A stretch of 64,000 nucleotides of DNA from JAOUGY01 sp963792365 (lineage in GTDB: Bacteria; Actinomycetota; Acidimicrobiia; Spongiisociales; ZC4RG35), in assembly GCA_963792365.1 (NCBI GenBank), contig CAWBVW010000001.1, positions 1,054,001-1,118,000 on the forward strand, written 5' to 3'. Under the pieces are notes generated by a model. That model had not been told where the DNA came from and made no database searches. It worked only from the letters and a program-made list of their open reading frames with translations. How positions within the stretch are numbered: the first letter of the stretch is position 1; each line of letters starts with the position of its first letter. Positions 33,417 through 41,435 of the stretch are shown here, piece after piece. The position numbers were made by a program, and so were the translations under genes.

Positions 33417-33817
33417 TCGTCTGACCGGTACCCCTCCGCAGCCGTGGTGAAGCCTTCCGGTGCCCTGATCGGACGTCCATTCGCGTCGGTGAAGGCCGCT
33501 CGCACGTCGGCCGAAGCGATGAGTTCGGGACCCCGCAGCACCCGCTGACGCCACGACGTGGTCGACCGTTTCACCTCGCCCACGGCGGTTTCGACATTCA
33601 GCTGATCGTGGAGAACGGCAGGAACGTGGAAACGAGCCGTGAGCTCGACCAATACGATCTGGAATCCGCGCTGCTGCATCTCGGTCATGCCGAAACCGAT
33701 CTCATCGAGCAGTTCGATTCGGGCCGACTCGAAAAAGGTCAGGTATCGGGCATGGTTCACGTGTCCGTATGGGTCGAGATCGGCAAAACGCACGACGAGG
33801 TTCATGGTGTGCGGCAC
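33413..33817 (-). CDS. 4HBT-family acyl-CoA thioesterase (YbgC/FadM-like)
   Basis: The product is a 134-residue hotdog-fold protein. VVRFADLDPYGHVNHARYLTFFESAR is the 4HBT motif with the catalytic Asp (DLDPYGHVN). GTG 33817 is supported by TAGCCT six bases upstream. It probably hydrolyses short or aromatic acyl-CoA thioesters as a dimer or tetramer in the cytosol. Confidence 0.88.
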   Translation of the reverse strand: MPHTMNLVVRFADLDPYGHVNHARYLTFFESARIELLDEIGFGMTEMQQRGFQIVLVELTARFHVPAVLHDQLNVETAVGEVKRSTTSWRQRVLRGPELIASADVRAAFTDANGRPIRAPEGFTTAAEGYRSDD

Positions 33818-33823
33818 GCCATG

Positions 33824-33829
33824 AGGCTA
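33824..33829 (-). promoter_or_regulatory. Leaderless -10 box (TAGCCT) for the thioesterase
   Basis: TAGCCT is six bases upstream of the GTG on the minus strand, with no ribosome site. Confidence 0.45.
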
Positions 33830-33883
33830 CTGCGCCCGGTCCACGCAATCGGACCTCGCGGAGGCGGGACCGGGGTGGCGCAG

Positions 33884-34903
33884 TCAGCTGCCGACGATCA
33901 CCTCGCCGTCCATTCCCTGTTCCAGATGCACGGAACAGAAGAACGTGTAGGTCCCCGGCGAGTCGAACTCCCTCGACACACTCCACAGTGAGGTACTGGC
34001 AGACGGCATCCCTGGACCGCCGTCGTCCCAGATCAGATTGTGGAGTCCACCCTCGTTCGTGAACCGGACCGTATCACCAGTGTCGGCGTTGGTGGTGCCG
34101 GGTGAGAAGACGTTGAGCGAGGCTCCCACCCCCACCCGCACGTTGAAGGTGTTGCCACTCTGGGTCGTGGTCGTCGTGGTGATGGTCGTCGTGGTGGTCG
34201 TGGTGGTTGTCGTGGGCCGCGGTGGTGGGGTGTCGGGGGTGAGTCCGAGTGCTCGGCCCAGGAAGGTGGCCATCTGGGCTCGGGTCACCTGATCGTCGGG
34301 ACAGAACAGCGTGTTGTCAGGCGGGTTGCAGCCCAGTGTCACCCCGGCTTCGGCCAGGATCTCGATGTCGGCCTCGAACACCGAATCGTCATCATCGGAG
34401 AACCGATCCGAACCCGCACCATCGGAATACTCGAACGCCCGCACCAAGAACGCAGCCATCTGGCCACGCGTCACCGGATCATCGGGACAGAACAGCGTGT
34501 TGTCAGGCGGATTGCAGCCACGGGTCACACCCGAAGCCGCCAACCGTTCGATGTCGGCCTCGAAGATCGAATCGTCGTCGTCGGAGAACGAATCACCCGA
34601 TCCCACCGGCAACGGCAACGCCCGATTCAAGAACGCCGCCATCTGCCCACGAGACACCGGATCATCGGGACAGAACAACCCGTCGCCACACCCGGTGGTG
34701 ATCCCCTCCGCCACCAACGCCTCGATGTATCCCTCATGCACCGACCCGTCATCATCGGTGAACGTCCCACCCGGCTCCTGGTGAGAGGCGAGCACGGGGA
34801 GAGCGAGGGCGCCGAACAGGGCAAGCAGGATCGGGAGGGCCATGACGCGGCGAATCCCGGCCTGTCTCCGGTCTCCGGTCTCCGGTCGCCGGCCCCTATT
34901 CAT
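33884..34903 (-). CDS. Secreted SLH-repeat protein with C-terminal cupredoxin domain (copy B)
   Basis: The product is 339 residues from ATG 34903, which overlaps the upstream stop (ATGA); ATG 34843 (MALPILL) is an alternative that begins at the signal peptide. Three S-layer homology repeats follow, each with FCPDDPVSRGQMAAFL or a close variant, then a Thr-rich linker. The last domain of about 100 residues resembles a plastocyanin/cupredoxin: FTNEGGLHNLIWD, then YTFFCSVHLEQGM with Cys, His and Met in the copper-ligand order. It is likely anchored to the wall and binds copper or transfers electrons. The SLH block is identical in DNA to copy A. Confidence 0.85.
   Translation of the reverse strand: MNRGRRPETGDRRQAGIRRVMALPILLALFGALALPVLASHQEPGGTFTDDDGSVHEGYIEALVAEGITTGCGDGLFCPDDPVSRGQMAAFLNRALPLPVGSGDSFSDDDDSIFEADIERLAASGVTRGCNPPDNTLFCPDDPVTRGQMAAFLVRAFEYSDGAGSDRFSDDDDSVFEADIEILAEAGVTLGCNPPDNTLFCPDDQVTRAQMATFLGRALGLTPDTPPPRPTTTTTTTTTTITTTTTTQSGNTFNVRVGVGASLNVFSPGTTNADTGDTVRFTNEGGLHNLIWDDGGPGMPSASTSLWSVSREFDSPGTYTFFCSVHLEQGMDGEVIVGS
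34221..34775. repeat. 555-bp direct repeat, copy B
   Basis: This block matches 35285-35839 base for base as far as read, at a constant offset of 1064 bp. It encodes the three SLH repeats of both paralogues. The flanking signal peptides and C-terminal domains differ. Confidence 0.9.
34864..34891. repeat. Tandem heptamers (GTCTCCG three times, then GTCGCCG)
   Basis: Four 7-base units lie at the junction of the two SLH genes, within the N-terminal coding part of copy B if ATG 34903 is used. They resemble the GTCACGG heptamers at 10384. Confidence 0.7.
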
Positions 34904-35925
34904 GGATTCACCGTCACGGTGCCATCCATGCCGATACCGACATGGATATCGCAGATGTAGGTGAACGTTCCGGCCGAGTTGAACGTCACGTCGTGCGTGA
35001 ACGTCGCAGTGGTCGGACCGATGGAGTCCGGGAGCGAGGCATCGGCGAAGTTCACGTTGTGGTTGCCGGCGGTCATCTTGCTGAAGGTGACCGTGTCGCC
35101 GACCTGGATTGTGATCGAGTCGTCGTCGAACCGATTGTTGAGCACATCCACCACTACGGCGCCGCCACCACCGGTCGTCGAAGTCGAGCCGGAGGTCGTG
35201 GTCGTCGTGGTGCCGTCCGTGGTACTCGTGGTGCCGCCGTCGTCGGTCGAACTGGTCGAGCCGCCGACCGTCGTGGAAGTTGTCGGTGGTGGGGTGTCGG
35301 GGGTGAGTCCGAGTGCTCGGCCCAGGAAGGTGGCCATCTGGGCTCGGGTCACCTGATCGTCGGGACAGAACAGCGTGTTGTCAGGCGGGTTGCAGCCCAG
35401 TGTCACCCCGGCTTCGGCCAGGATCTCGATGTCGGCCTCGAACACCGAATCGTCATCATCGGAGAACCGATCCGAACCCGCACCATCGGAATACTCGAAC
35501 GCCCGCACCAAGAACGCAGCCATCTGGCCACGCGTCACCGGATCATCGGGACAGAACAGCGTGTTGTCAGGCGGATTGCAGCCACGGGTCACACCCGAAG
35601 CCGCCAACCGTTCGATGTCGGCCTCGAAGATCGAATCGTCGTCGTCGGAGAACGAATCACCCGATCCCACCGGCAACGGCAACGCCCGATTCAAGAACGC
35701 CGCCATCTGCCCACGAGACACCGGATCATCGGGACAGAACAACCCGTCGCCACACCCGGTGGTGATCCCCTCCGCCACCAACGCCTCGATGTATCCCTCA
35801 TGCACCGACCCGTCATCATCGGTGAACGTCCCACCCGGCGGCAGATGCGAATCCGCCAACACCGGAAGTGCCAGAGCGGCCGCCAACACCAACACCACCG
35901 GCACGGCCAACAAACGTCGCGCCAT
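34900..35925 (-). CDS. Secreted SLH-repeat protein with C-terminal cupredoxin domain (copy A)
   Basis: The product is 341 residues. MARRLLAVPVVLVLAAALALPVLA is the signal peptide and GGGAGAG precedes the ATG. The three SLH repeats are identical to copy B, followed by a Ser/Thr/Gly linker and a distinct cupredoxin-like domain. That domain has VGDTVTFSKMTAGNHNVNF and FTYICDIHVGIGMDG, with His, Cys, His and Met in type-1 copper order. It is the first gene of a two-gene operon. A cell-surface redox or copper-binding role is inferred. Confidence 0.87.
   Translation of the reverse strand: MARRLLAVPVVLVLAAALALPVLADSHLPPGGTFTDDDGSVHEGYIEALVAEGITTGCGDGLFCPDDPVSRGQMAAFLNRALPLPVGSGDSFSDDDDSIFEADIERLAASGVTRGCNPPDNTLFCPDDPVTRGQMAAFLVRAFEYSDGAGSDRFSDDDDSVFEADIEILAEAGVTLGCNPPDNTLFCPDDQVTRAQMATFLGRALGLTPDTPPPTTSTTVGGSTSSTDDGGTTSTTDGTTTTTTSGSTSTTGGGGAVVVDVLNNRFDDDSITIQVGDTVTFSKMTAGNHNVNFADASLPDSIGPTTATFTHDVTFNSAGTFTYICDIHVGIGMDGTVTVNP
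35285..35839. repeat. 555-bp direct repeat, copy A
   Basis: This is the partner of 34221-34775. The repeat begins inside the linker codons and ends just after the signal-peptide region, so only the SLH part has been duplicated or homogenised. Confidence 0.9.
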
Positions 35926-36083
35926 GATCTCTCCCTCTCTGCTCCCCAGTCTGATGACCGGCTCTCCGCAGGTATACGTGGTTTGAGCGCGCTCGGTTCT
36001 CGATTCGGGAGGATTTCTTTGCGATGCCGCAATCCGGCCGCAGGACGTAGAACTGCACTGCTGACACTTGGCATACCTGAGTC

Positions 36084-36112
36084 TTGACATATCAGATTTG
36101 TTGACGTAGCAT
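36084..36112 (+). promoter_or_regulatory. Sigma-70-type promoter of the Hsp20 gene
   Basis: TTGACA (36084-36089), a 17-bp spacer and TAGCAT (36107-36112) form a near-consensus promoter, with about 55 nt of leader to the ATG. A TTGACG and a CATTCAAG nearby faintly recall HspR-type sites, but no full HAIR element is present. Confidence 0.65.
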
Positions 36113-36173
36113 TCAAGAGAACAAGAGATCTGCTCCCTGGTGGGAGTTCCCTATCACAAAGGAGAAACACACG

Positions 36174-36587
36174 ATGTTGCTTCGATTCGACCCCTTTGCC
36201 GAGATCGACCGGATGACCCGCGACCTGGCCCCTGCCGCCCGCCGCAGCATGATGCCCGTCGATGCGTATCGGGTCGGTGAGCGTTTCTATCTGCACTTCG
36301 ACCTGCCTGGAGTCGACCCGGATTCGATCGACATCACGGTCGAGAAGAACACGCTCACGGTGAAGGCCGAGCGCACCTGGGTTCCTGCCGAGGAAGCCGC
36401 GATGGTCATCAACGAACGGCCTCAAGGCACGTTCAGCCGCCAGTTCTTCCTCGGTGAGGCGCTCGACGCAGATCACATCGAGGCCGGGTACGACCACGGC
36501 GTGCTCACGGTGACGATCCCGGTGGCCGAGCAGGCCAAGCCTCGCAAGATCACGGTCGGTGCTGCCGACAAGGCACTGGCCGGCTGA
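36174..36587 (+). CDS. Hsp20/alpha-crystallin small heat-shock protein
   Basis: The product is 137 residues. The alpha-crystallin domain covers about 40-125, with VDAYRVGERFYLHFDLPGVDPDSI, then LTVKAER and YDHGVLTVTIPVAE. AAAGGAG precedes the ATG. It is an ATP-independent holdase that forms oligomers in the cytosol. It is monocistronic between a strong promoter and a terminator. Confidence 0.93.
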   Translation: MLLRFDPFAEIDRMTRDLAPAARRSMMPVDAYRVGERFYLHFDLPGVDPDSIDITVEKNTLTVKAERTWVPAEEAAMVINERPQGTFSRQFFLGEALDADHIEAGYDHGVLTVTIPVAEQAKPRKITVGAADKALAG

Positions 36588-36629
36588 GTCTTCGGTAAAC
36601 CCCTCCCTCTCTCCCACCCCGAAGACTCG

Positions 36630-36660
36630 AAGGGCCCTCGACCTCAGGTCGGGGGCCCTT
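36630..36660 (+). terminator. Terminator hairpin after the Hsp20 gene
   Basis: The 14-base arms (36630-36643 and 36647-36660), built on AAGGGCCC and GGGCCCTT, pair with one T-G wobble around a three-base loop. Confidence 0.7.
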
Positions 36661-36719
36661 GTCATCCCCCCCACCATTCGCGCCAACCATCGGACGCAGC
36701 CGTGGAGGTGCGCCTGGCG

Positions 36720-36725
36720 TACAGT
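36720..36725 (+). promoter_or_regulatory. Leaderless -10 box (TACAGT) for the ACT-domain gene
   Basis: TACAGT is followed by six bases and ATG 36732, with no ribosome site. Confidence 0.45.
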
Positions 36726-36731
36726 GAGGCG

Positions 36732-37277
36732 ATGGCGTCATACGTTCTCTCAGTCCTCGGCAACGACAGGGCCGGTTTAGTGGAGGCGCTCTCGGGCGTG
36801 ATCGAGGAGCACGGCGGAAACTGGGAGCGCAGCCACATGACGCAGCTCGCCGGCAAATTCGCCGGTGTCCTGCTCGTCACCGTTCCCGACTCTCGAGCTC
36901 CGGGTTTTGTCGAAGCCTTGGGACCGCTCGATGCGGTCGGTCTCTTCGACATCTCCATCGAGGCGGCAGATGAGAGTCAACCGTCCGCCGCTCGCTCGGC
37001 CCTGACCTTCGAGGTCGTCGGCAACGACCGACCCGGGATCGTTCACGAACTTTCCCACCTCCTCGCATCACTCGATGCGAACATCATCGACCTCGTGACG
37101 AGGACCGAGTCCGCTGCGATGGACGGCGCCACCTTGTTCCGCGCCCGGGCGGTGATCGAACTCCCGCCGGAGATCGACGCCAGGGAGCTGGTCCGACAAC
37201 TCGAAGCGCTCGCCAACGACCTCATGGTCGATATCGAGGCCGACACGGGAACCCCACAACTGCCGCTGGGTTCATAG
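36732..37277 (+). CDS. Double ACT-domain protein (GcvR-like)
   Basis: The product is 181 residues. There are two tandem ACT domains, the first from SYVLSVLGNDRAGLVEAL and the second from LTFEVVGNDRPGIVHELSHLL. The layout is that of GcvR-type amino-acid-sensing regulators; no catalytic domain is attached. ATG 36732 fits the leaderless box and the first ACT strand. The ligand is unknown, with glycine or serine the usual guess for the family. Confidence 0.85.
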   Translation: MASYVLSVLGNDRAGLVEALSGVIEEHGGNWERSHMTQLAGKFAGVLLVTVPDSRAPGFVEALGPLDAVGLFDISIEAADESQPSAARSALTFEVVGNDRPGIVHELSHLLASLDANIIDLVTRTESAAMDGATLFRARAVIELPPEIDARELVRQLEALANDLMVDIEADTGTPQLPLGS

Positions 37278-37380
37278 GACAGCTCGCAGCATCACGTCGT
37301 CCCCGACCCTGTTCTTCCTTGCGAGCGGGACCGAGACCGCAGCCGCTCCCCGATCCCTGCGACCCCTCCGCTCGACCGGG

Positions 37381-37408
37381 TTGTGGCATGTCGGGAGAGC
37401 CCTATACT
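37381..37408 (+). promoter_or_regulatory. Promoter of the tRNA pair
   Basis: TTGTGG, a 16-bp spacer and TATACT lie 43 bp before tRNA-Asp. This is a plausible strong sigma-70-type promoter for both tRNAs. Confidence 0.55.
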
Positions 37409-37451
37409 TCCGGAGCCGTCTCCGAGAGTCCTCTCGGACGACGCACCTTCT

Positions 37452-37529
37452 GGGGGCGTGGTGAAGCCTGGAGTTCACGCCGGCCTGTCAAGCCGGAGGT
37501 CGCGGGTTCAAATCCCGTCGCTCCCGCCA
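37452..37529 (+). tRNA. tRNA-Asp (GTC)
   Basis: All four arms fold. The acceptor pair is GGGGGCG/CGCTCCC, the anticodon stem is CCGGC/GCCGG around CTGTCAA (anticodon GTC), and the T-loop is TTCAAAT. CCA is encoded at 37527-37529. Confidence 0.97.
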
Positions 37530-37566
37530 ACAAATCGGGACCTTGCCGGGTTCTGGTTTGTGAGGA

Positions 37567-37642
37567 GGTCAGGTAGCTCAGCTGGCAGAGCGCCGGTCTG
37601 AAAAACCGGAGGTCGGCGGTTCGACCCCGCCCCTGACCACCA
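37567..37642 (+). tRNA. tRNA-Phe (GAA)
   Basis: The acceptor stem GGTCAGG pairs with CCTGACC. The anticodon loop CTGAAAA (anticodon GAA) sits on CCGGT/ACCGG, the T-loop is TTCGACC, and CCA is encoded. The gene is 38 bp after tRNA-Asp, a common actinobacterial pair. Confidence 0.97.
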
Positions 37643-37928
37643 TCGAGGCCACGAGGTCTTGCCCAAAAATCCCTTGTCCCGCAAAGGATCTTCGCCCATC
37701 GGTCCGTCGAAGACGTTTCGCAGCTCAACGCGACTTCACCCGCCGTCTTGCGGCCTCTCGCGGTCTTCTCGCGGTCTCTACGCGGTCTGAGCTGGGAGGC
37801 GATCTCCGGCCTCCCAGCGATCACAAGGTCCCGATCGGGGTTGGCGTTCGCACCCTCCTGAGCCGGGTACGTTCCTACTATCAGCCATCTCCGACCCTCT
37901 GCCGCTGTTGCCGATCAGAATGCCGTTG

Positions 37929-38180
37929 ATGACCGAGAACGATGACACGTTGTCCGAAATTCGAGCCCGAGCAATCGAAGACCTCCGTGCCCAGTACCCG
38001 CCCCTCCTGACCTCCGCCCACGTGGCCGAGATGATGCATTGCACCATCGGCGAGGTCCGGGACCAGGTCCACCGAGGCGATCTCCCGGCCGTCCGTTGGG
38101 GTCAGCAATTCCGCTTCTTCCGCGAGGAGGTTCTCGCTGTTCTCCTCGGCCGTCCCGCCGGACCCAACGGTGAGGAGTGA
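37929..38180 (+). CDS. Excisionase/BldC-like HTH protein 1
   Basis: The product is 83 residues. LLTSAHVAEMMHCTIGEVRDQVHRGDLPAVRWGQQFRFFREEVLAVL is a MerR-type winged HTH of the HTH_17 kind. ATG 37920 or TTG 37908 are possible longer starts. TACTAT at 37876 may be its -10. Its stop overlaps the GTG of the next gene. Both HTH proteins may be a developmental-type regulator pair or a remnant of an integrative element beside the tRNAs. Confidence 0.75.
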   Translation: MTENDDTLSEIRARAIEDLRAQYPPLLTSAHVAEMMHCTIGEVRDQVHRGDLPAVRWGQQFRFFREEVLAVLLGRPAGPNGEE

Positions 38181-38434
38181 TCACGGTGGCAGACGCGAGA
38201 CCCGAGATCACCTACGCCGAGTGGTACCCCGACGTGCCGGCTGTTATGAACAGCACCCAACTCGCCGAGCTCTTGACGACCTCGGAACAGCAGATCCGCA
38301 TCTGGGCACGAGAGGGGACGATCCCTGCTCACCGCCCGCCGGGTGGCCGCAAGTTCACGTTCCTCCGTCATGAGGTTTTCGCCTGGTTGGTCGAGAACCG
38401 CTACGTCCCCGGTGAGGACGCCGACACCGGCTGA
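38177..38434 (+). CDS. Excisionase/BldC-like HTH protein 2
   Basis: The product is 85 residues. VMNSTQLAELLTTSEQQIRIWAREGTIPAHRPPGGRKFTFLRHEVFAWLVEN is again a MerR-type DNA-binding domain, more BldC-like with its conserved Gly-Gly-x-x wing. GTG 38177 overlaps the stop of the first HTH gene (GTGA), and GAGGAG lies just upstream. The two may form a heterodimer. The 223 bp that follow hold no supported gene. Confidence 0.75.
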   Translation: MITVADARPEITYAEWYPDVPAVMNSTQLAELLTTSEQQIRIWAREGTIPAHRPPGGRKFTFLRHEVFAWLVENRYVPGEDADTG

Positions 38435-38657
38435 CCGCAACTGTGAGTGGTCAACCCAATATCTGGGATCATATGCATATTGCCGGATCGGCTCGGGACG
38501 GAGAGCGCGGTATCGCTCAGGCCAGTGAGCGATTTGTGGCTCTTCCGATTGGGGTGGGGAGTGACGGTCTCTGAGGGCCCTCGAGTGCGTCAGGGCTTCC
38601 GTCATCGTCTGCAGCTGTCAGAGGCGCTGCAGGGTGTGTATCCAGCTTCCTGCTCAA

Positions 38658-38966
38658 TTAGCTTCTCGAGATGTAGCCGAAGGGCCTTCTCAAGTGGACG
38701 AGAGTCTTCATAGGGCAGTACGTCCAGTCCTTCACATCGAAGTGAACCTCTGTGTCCTTGCGTGCGATGGTGATCACGGTTCTTCCAATGCCTCGCGCGT
38801 AGCCGAGTTCGAAGTACACGTTGGGACGTTCGTGGGTCAGATCGCCGACGTACCGTGCACCTCGAGTCATTTGCTCGATCTTGTCAGTTGTCTTGTAATG
38901 GCCGACCACGTCCCTGACTCGCTGCGCTCGGAGGCCGAGTGGCTCGCAGGCCGCAGCGATCGGCAT
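38658..38966 (-). pseudogene. Truncated TIR-like/nucleotide-binding protein
   Basis: The segment ACEPLGLRAQRVRDVVGHYKTTDKIEQM, then ARYVGDLTHERPNVYFELGYARGIGRTVITIARK, matches the C-terminal part of TIR-like or nucleoside-deoxyribosyltransferase-like proteins of unknown role. The N-terminal half is absent: upstream codons in this frame are antisense to the ThDP fragment. It therefore appears to be a 5'-truncated relic; the remaining 100 codons end at 38658. Confidence 0.55.
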
Positions 38967-39193
38967 GGAACCAATCGCATCGCTGGCCGAACGAATCCAT
39001 GCTCCCGTGGTGACCACCTTCAAGGCGAAAGGGCAGATCCCTGACACACACCCGCTCGGTTGCGGTGTACTCGGTCTCAGTGGGACACCGGTGGCGAGCT
39101 GGTTCATGAACGAGTGCGACCTCCTGATTGTTCGGGGCGTCGTTCTCGAACCACACCGGGATCGCTCCGTACAAGCCGATCATCCAGGTCGAC
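38953..39193 (+). pseudogene. Fragment of a thiamine-pyrophosphate enzyme (central domain), frameshifted
   Basis: MEPIASLAERIHAPVVTTFKAKGQIPD, then LGLSGTPVASWFMNECDLLIV, is the start of a ThDP-enzyme central domain as in pyruvate oxidase or acetolactate synthase-like proteins. The sequel FGASFSNHTGIAPYKPIIQVD is in another frame after about 39135. Both the PYR and PP domains are missing. This is a decayed fragment butted against the TIR-like relic. Confidence 0.65.
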
Positions 39194-39367
39194 CGATCCT
39201 TGGGCGTGACGCCGCGCTCGCCGCGGGCGCGCTTCGTGTCTGACCCGTCGCCGGTCTTCCGCTCCATCGGTTCAGACTCGAAAAGACTGCCGAAGCTCAC
39301 GACGCCGTGCACTCCGGCGCAATCGGCAAGGTCCTCATCGACATCGAACCCGCCTGATCGGACACGG

Positions 39368-39769
39368 TCAGTCCAGAGTCGTCGACGCGAGTGCCTCGAT
39401 GGCAGCAACGGCGGACTCAGCACGATCGGCCGGGACGAACAGATGGTCGTGGTGGTATCGGGCGATGACGTTGCACGGGCTGCCCTCATCGGCCAGCACC
39501 CGAGAGACCGCAGCGGTCAGCCCGACCGCGTCCAGCGACGAGTTGCACCCGAAGTGTCGGCCACGACGCCACGAAATCGGGTCGAAGCCGTGGTCACGAG
39601 CAACCTCGACCGGAACGACGGTTGTCACCCCCTCTAGCTCGTGAACCGTTGCGACACAGCTCTCGGCAAGTGCGTCGATGTTCGTGAGGAACCAGAACGA
39701 TCCCTGTCGCCGATCGACGGTGATCGTCGACAGCATCAGATCGAGGTTCTTCTCGCCGGTCATCGACAT
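39368..39769 (-). CDS. ACT-domain protein (COG3602-like)
   Basis: The product is 133 residues. GLTAAVSRVLADEGSPCNVIARYHHDHLFVPADRAESAVAAIEAL is the conserved C-terminal half of COG3602 ACT proteins, with the HHDHLFVP motif. It is cytosolic and probably binds a small molecule. It stands among relics but is intact itself. ATG 39763 is an alternative start. Confidence 0.85.
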   Translation of the reverse strand: MSMTGEKNLDLMLSTITVDRRQGSFWFLTNIDALAESCVATVHELEGVTTVVPVEVARDHGFDPISWRRGRHFGCNSSLDAVGLTAAVSRVLADEGSPCNVIARYHHDHLFVPADRAESAVAAIEALASTTLD

Positions 39770-39930
39770 CCGGTGCCGCGATAGGCCGGGGTCGACAGAT
39801 GCGTCTGACTACAGCCGGGTGACCCTGGTGGCAACCCTCGACATCGGGAACGCTTGGGGTCCGGGCGCCGGCAAGGAATCACCAAGTGCCCGGTTTGGTG
39901 AGAGCGCCCGAGAAGTCAGGCGCGGAGCCC

Positions 39931-40415
39931 ATGACAAAGACAACGACGACCGCCCAGACCGGCAAGACACCCCGACTCCCTCCCCGGTGGTTCATCTGGT
40001 TCGCCTTGTCGACCCACCGCCGGTTGTATCGGCCACCGGTGGCCGGCTGGGTCTGTGGCGTCCGAAACCAGGCAAGTGGGGCACCCTCCGTCTCACGACC
40101 ATCGGCCGCCGAACCGGACAGGAGCGAAGTGTCATGGTCGGATACTTCGAGGACGGCGCCAACTTCGTGACGATGGCCATGAACGGTTGGGGCGAGGCCG
40201 AACCGGCGTGGTGGTTGAACCTCCAAGCCAACCAGGGAGCCCGGGTCGAGCTCAAGGGCGAGTCGCGCCTCGTGACCGGTCGGGCCGCCCTCCGGGAAGA
40301 GCGAGATCGTCTGTGGAACCGGTGGCGCGAGATCGACAAGGACCTCGACGCCTACGCCGAACGACGCCCGGCCGAGACGCCAGTCGTGATCCTCGAACCC
40401 CGGCCCGCTTCGTAG
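39931..40415 (+). pseudogene. Nitroreductase-family deazaflavin-dependent (DDN-like) protein with one frameshift
   Basis: MTKTTTTAQTGKTPRLPPRWF, then HRRLYR, is in frame 1. From about 40036 the frame becomes 3, with TGGRLGLWRPKPGKWGTLRL, TTIGRRTGQERSVMVGYFED and GEAEPAWWLNLQANQGARVEL. That is the typical F420-dependent DDN/FGD-type fold. A one-base change would restore a protein of about 160 residues. A sequencing error or recent inactivation are both possible. Confidence 0.75.
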
Positions 40416-40958
40416 ACCTCGCGGCGGGTGGCGCAACCGGAGTCACGGCCCAAGGCGCTCACGATCATGCCACCACACCAGCCGAGCACCCAGGGATCGA
40501 GCAGGCCTCCCCGGAGAGGGCAGTCCAAGCGCCGGGCCGTCGAGCGGCGGGGGACTGTCAGGGTCATGAGCCGGGGACCTTGGAGACGCCCTCGACGTCA
40601 CGGCCGTGGGCCGATGACCGACGCCAGCCCGCTTCGTCGAGCGCAGATCTCCAGCCAGATCGGCGTGTCTCCATCCACAGGATCACGGCGCGGACCCGTT
40701 GGTCTGTCTACGGCTCGGGAAGGAGATCAACCTCGGCAGGGATGCTCCAGACATGTCCAACCCGATCCCGGATGGGCCAATCGCCAGGAGCGTGATCACG
40801 GGTGTGTGAAGTACGTACGGGGCGTGGGCTGCTCCCGACATCCTGCGAGCCACCGGACGTGCGTCGATGGTCGGACATGGTGGGCTCGGGGTGACCTTCT
40901 CCCCTGTATGCAGCACCGTGACAGGCCGACGATGTACCCGAACCCGGAGAAGGCAACC
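40416..40958. other. 543-bp gap containing one gene relic
   Basis: Apart from the acyltransferase-like relic at 40752-40853, no coding pattern, RNA or repeat was recognised here. The stretch lies inside the relic-rich 38.6-41 kb patch. Confidence 0.5.
40752..40853 (-). pseudogene. Short relic of the acyltransferase gene at 49.6 kb
   Basis: Minus-strand MSGAAHAPYVLHTPVITLLA, then IGPSGIGLDM, matches the intact acyltransferase (MSGASYATYVFHAPVITLLA, then IGLSGIGLDM). The first 50 or so bases are nearly identical to about 49680-49735. The rest of the gene is absent. It is a partial copy left by duplication or deletion. Confidence 0.7.
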
Positions 40959-41435
40959 ATGGAATCGATTCGAGACGCCGCAGCTGCGTTTCTCGCTCAC
41001 AAGCGGATCGCTGTGACCGGCGTGTCCCGCAATCCGAGCGGTCATGGCAGCAACGCCGTGTATCAGCGTTTGCGGTCACGCGGTTATCAGGTCTTCGCTG
41101 TGAACCCGAATGCAGAGGAGGTCGAAGGCGACCCCGCGTACAACGATCTGAAGTCGATCCCGGGCGGTGTCGAAGCGGTCGTGATCGGGACGAGACCCGA
41201 CCTCGCCGAAGCGACCATCCACGACTGTGCCGAGCTCGGCATCACCGACGTGTGGATGCACAGAGGGCCCGGTGCGGGAAGTGTGTCGGAAACGGCAGCC
41301 GCCTACGGACGGGAGCAAGGGATTCGAGTGATCGACGGTGGATGTCCGCTCATGTTCGAACCCACGGCCGATTTCGGACACAAATGCATGAAGGCGGTAT
41401 TCACGCTGACGGGCAATGTGCCGCGCACCGTCTGA
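40959..41435 (+). CDS. CoA-binding (YccU-like) protein
   Basis: The product is 158 residues. The CoA_binding_2 Rossmann fold has RIAVTGVSRNPSGHGSNAVYQRL, VFAVNPNAEEVEG and GCPLMFEPTADFGHKCMKAV. GGAGAAGG precedes ATG 40959; ATG 40932 would add nine residues. Members bind CoA or a nucleotide, and their cellular role is unknown. Confidence 0.88.
   Translation: MESIRDAAAAFLAHKRIAVTGVSRNPSGHGSNAVYQRLRSRGYQVFAVNPNAEEVEGDPAYNDLKSIPGGVEAVVIGTRPDLAEATIHDCAELGITDVWMHRGPGAGSVSETAAAYGREQGIRVIDGGCPLMFEPTADFGHKCMKAVFTLTGNVPRTV

Noticed and set aside
34942..36087. 381-codon plus-strand frame over the SLH genes
   Set aside because: It mirrors the SLH repeats and has no start signals; the minus-strand frames have signal peptides and conserved repeats.
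36061..36120. HAIR (HspR) element before the Hsp20 gene
   Set aside because: TTGAC and TTCAAG pieces are present, but not the CTTGAGT-N7-ACTCAAG arrangement.
38658..38966. Active TIR-type defence gene
   Set aside because: The N-terminal half is missing and no partner effector or sensor gene is present.
37452..41000. Integrated island bounded by the tRNA genes
   Set aside because: No duplicated tRNA 3' end and no integrase were found, so only relics and two HTH genes support the idea.
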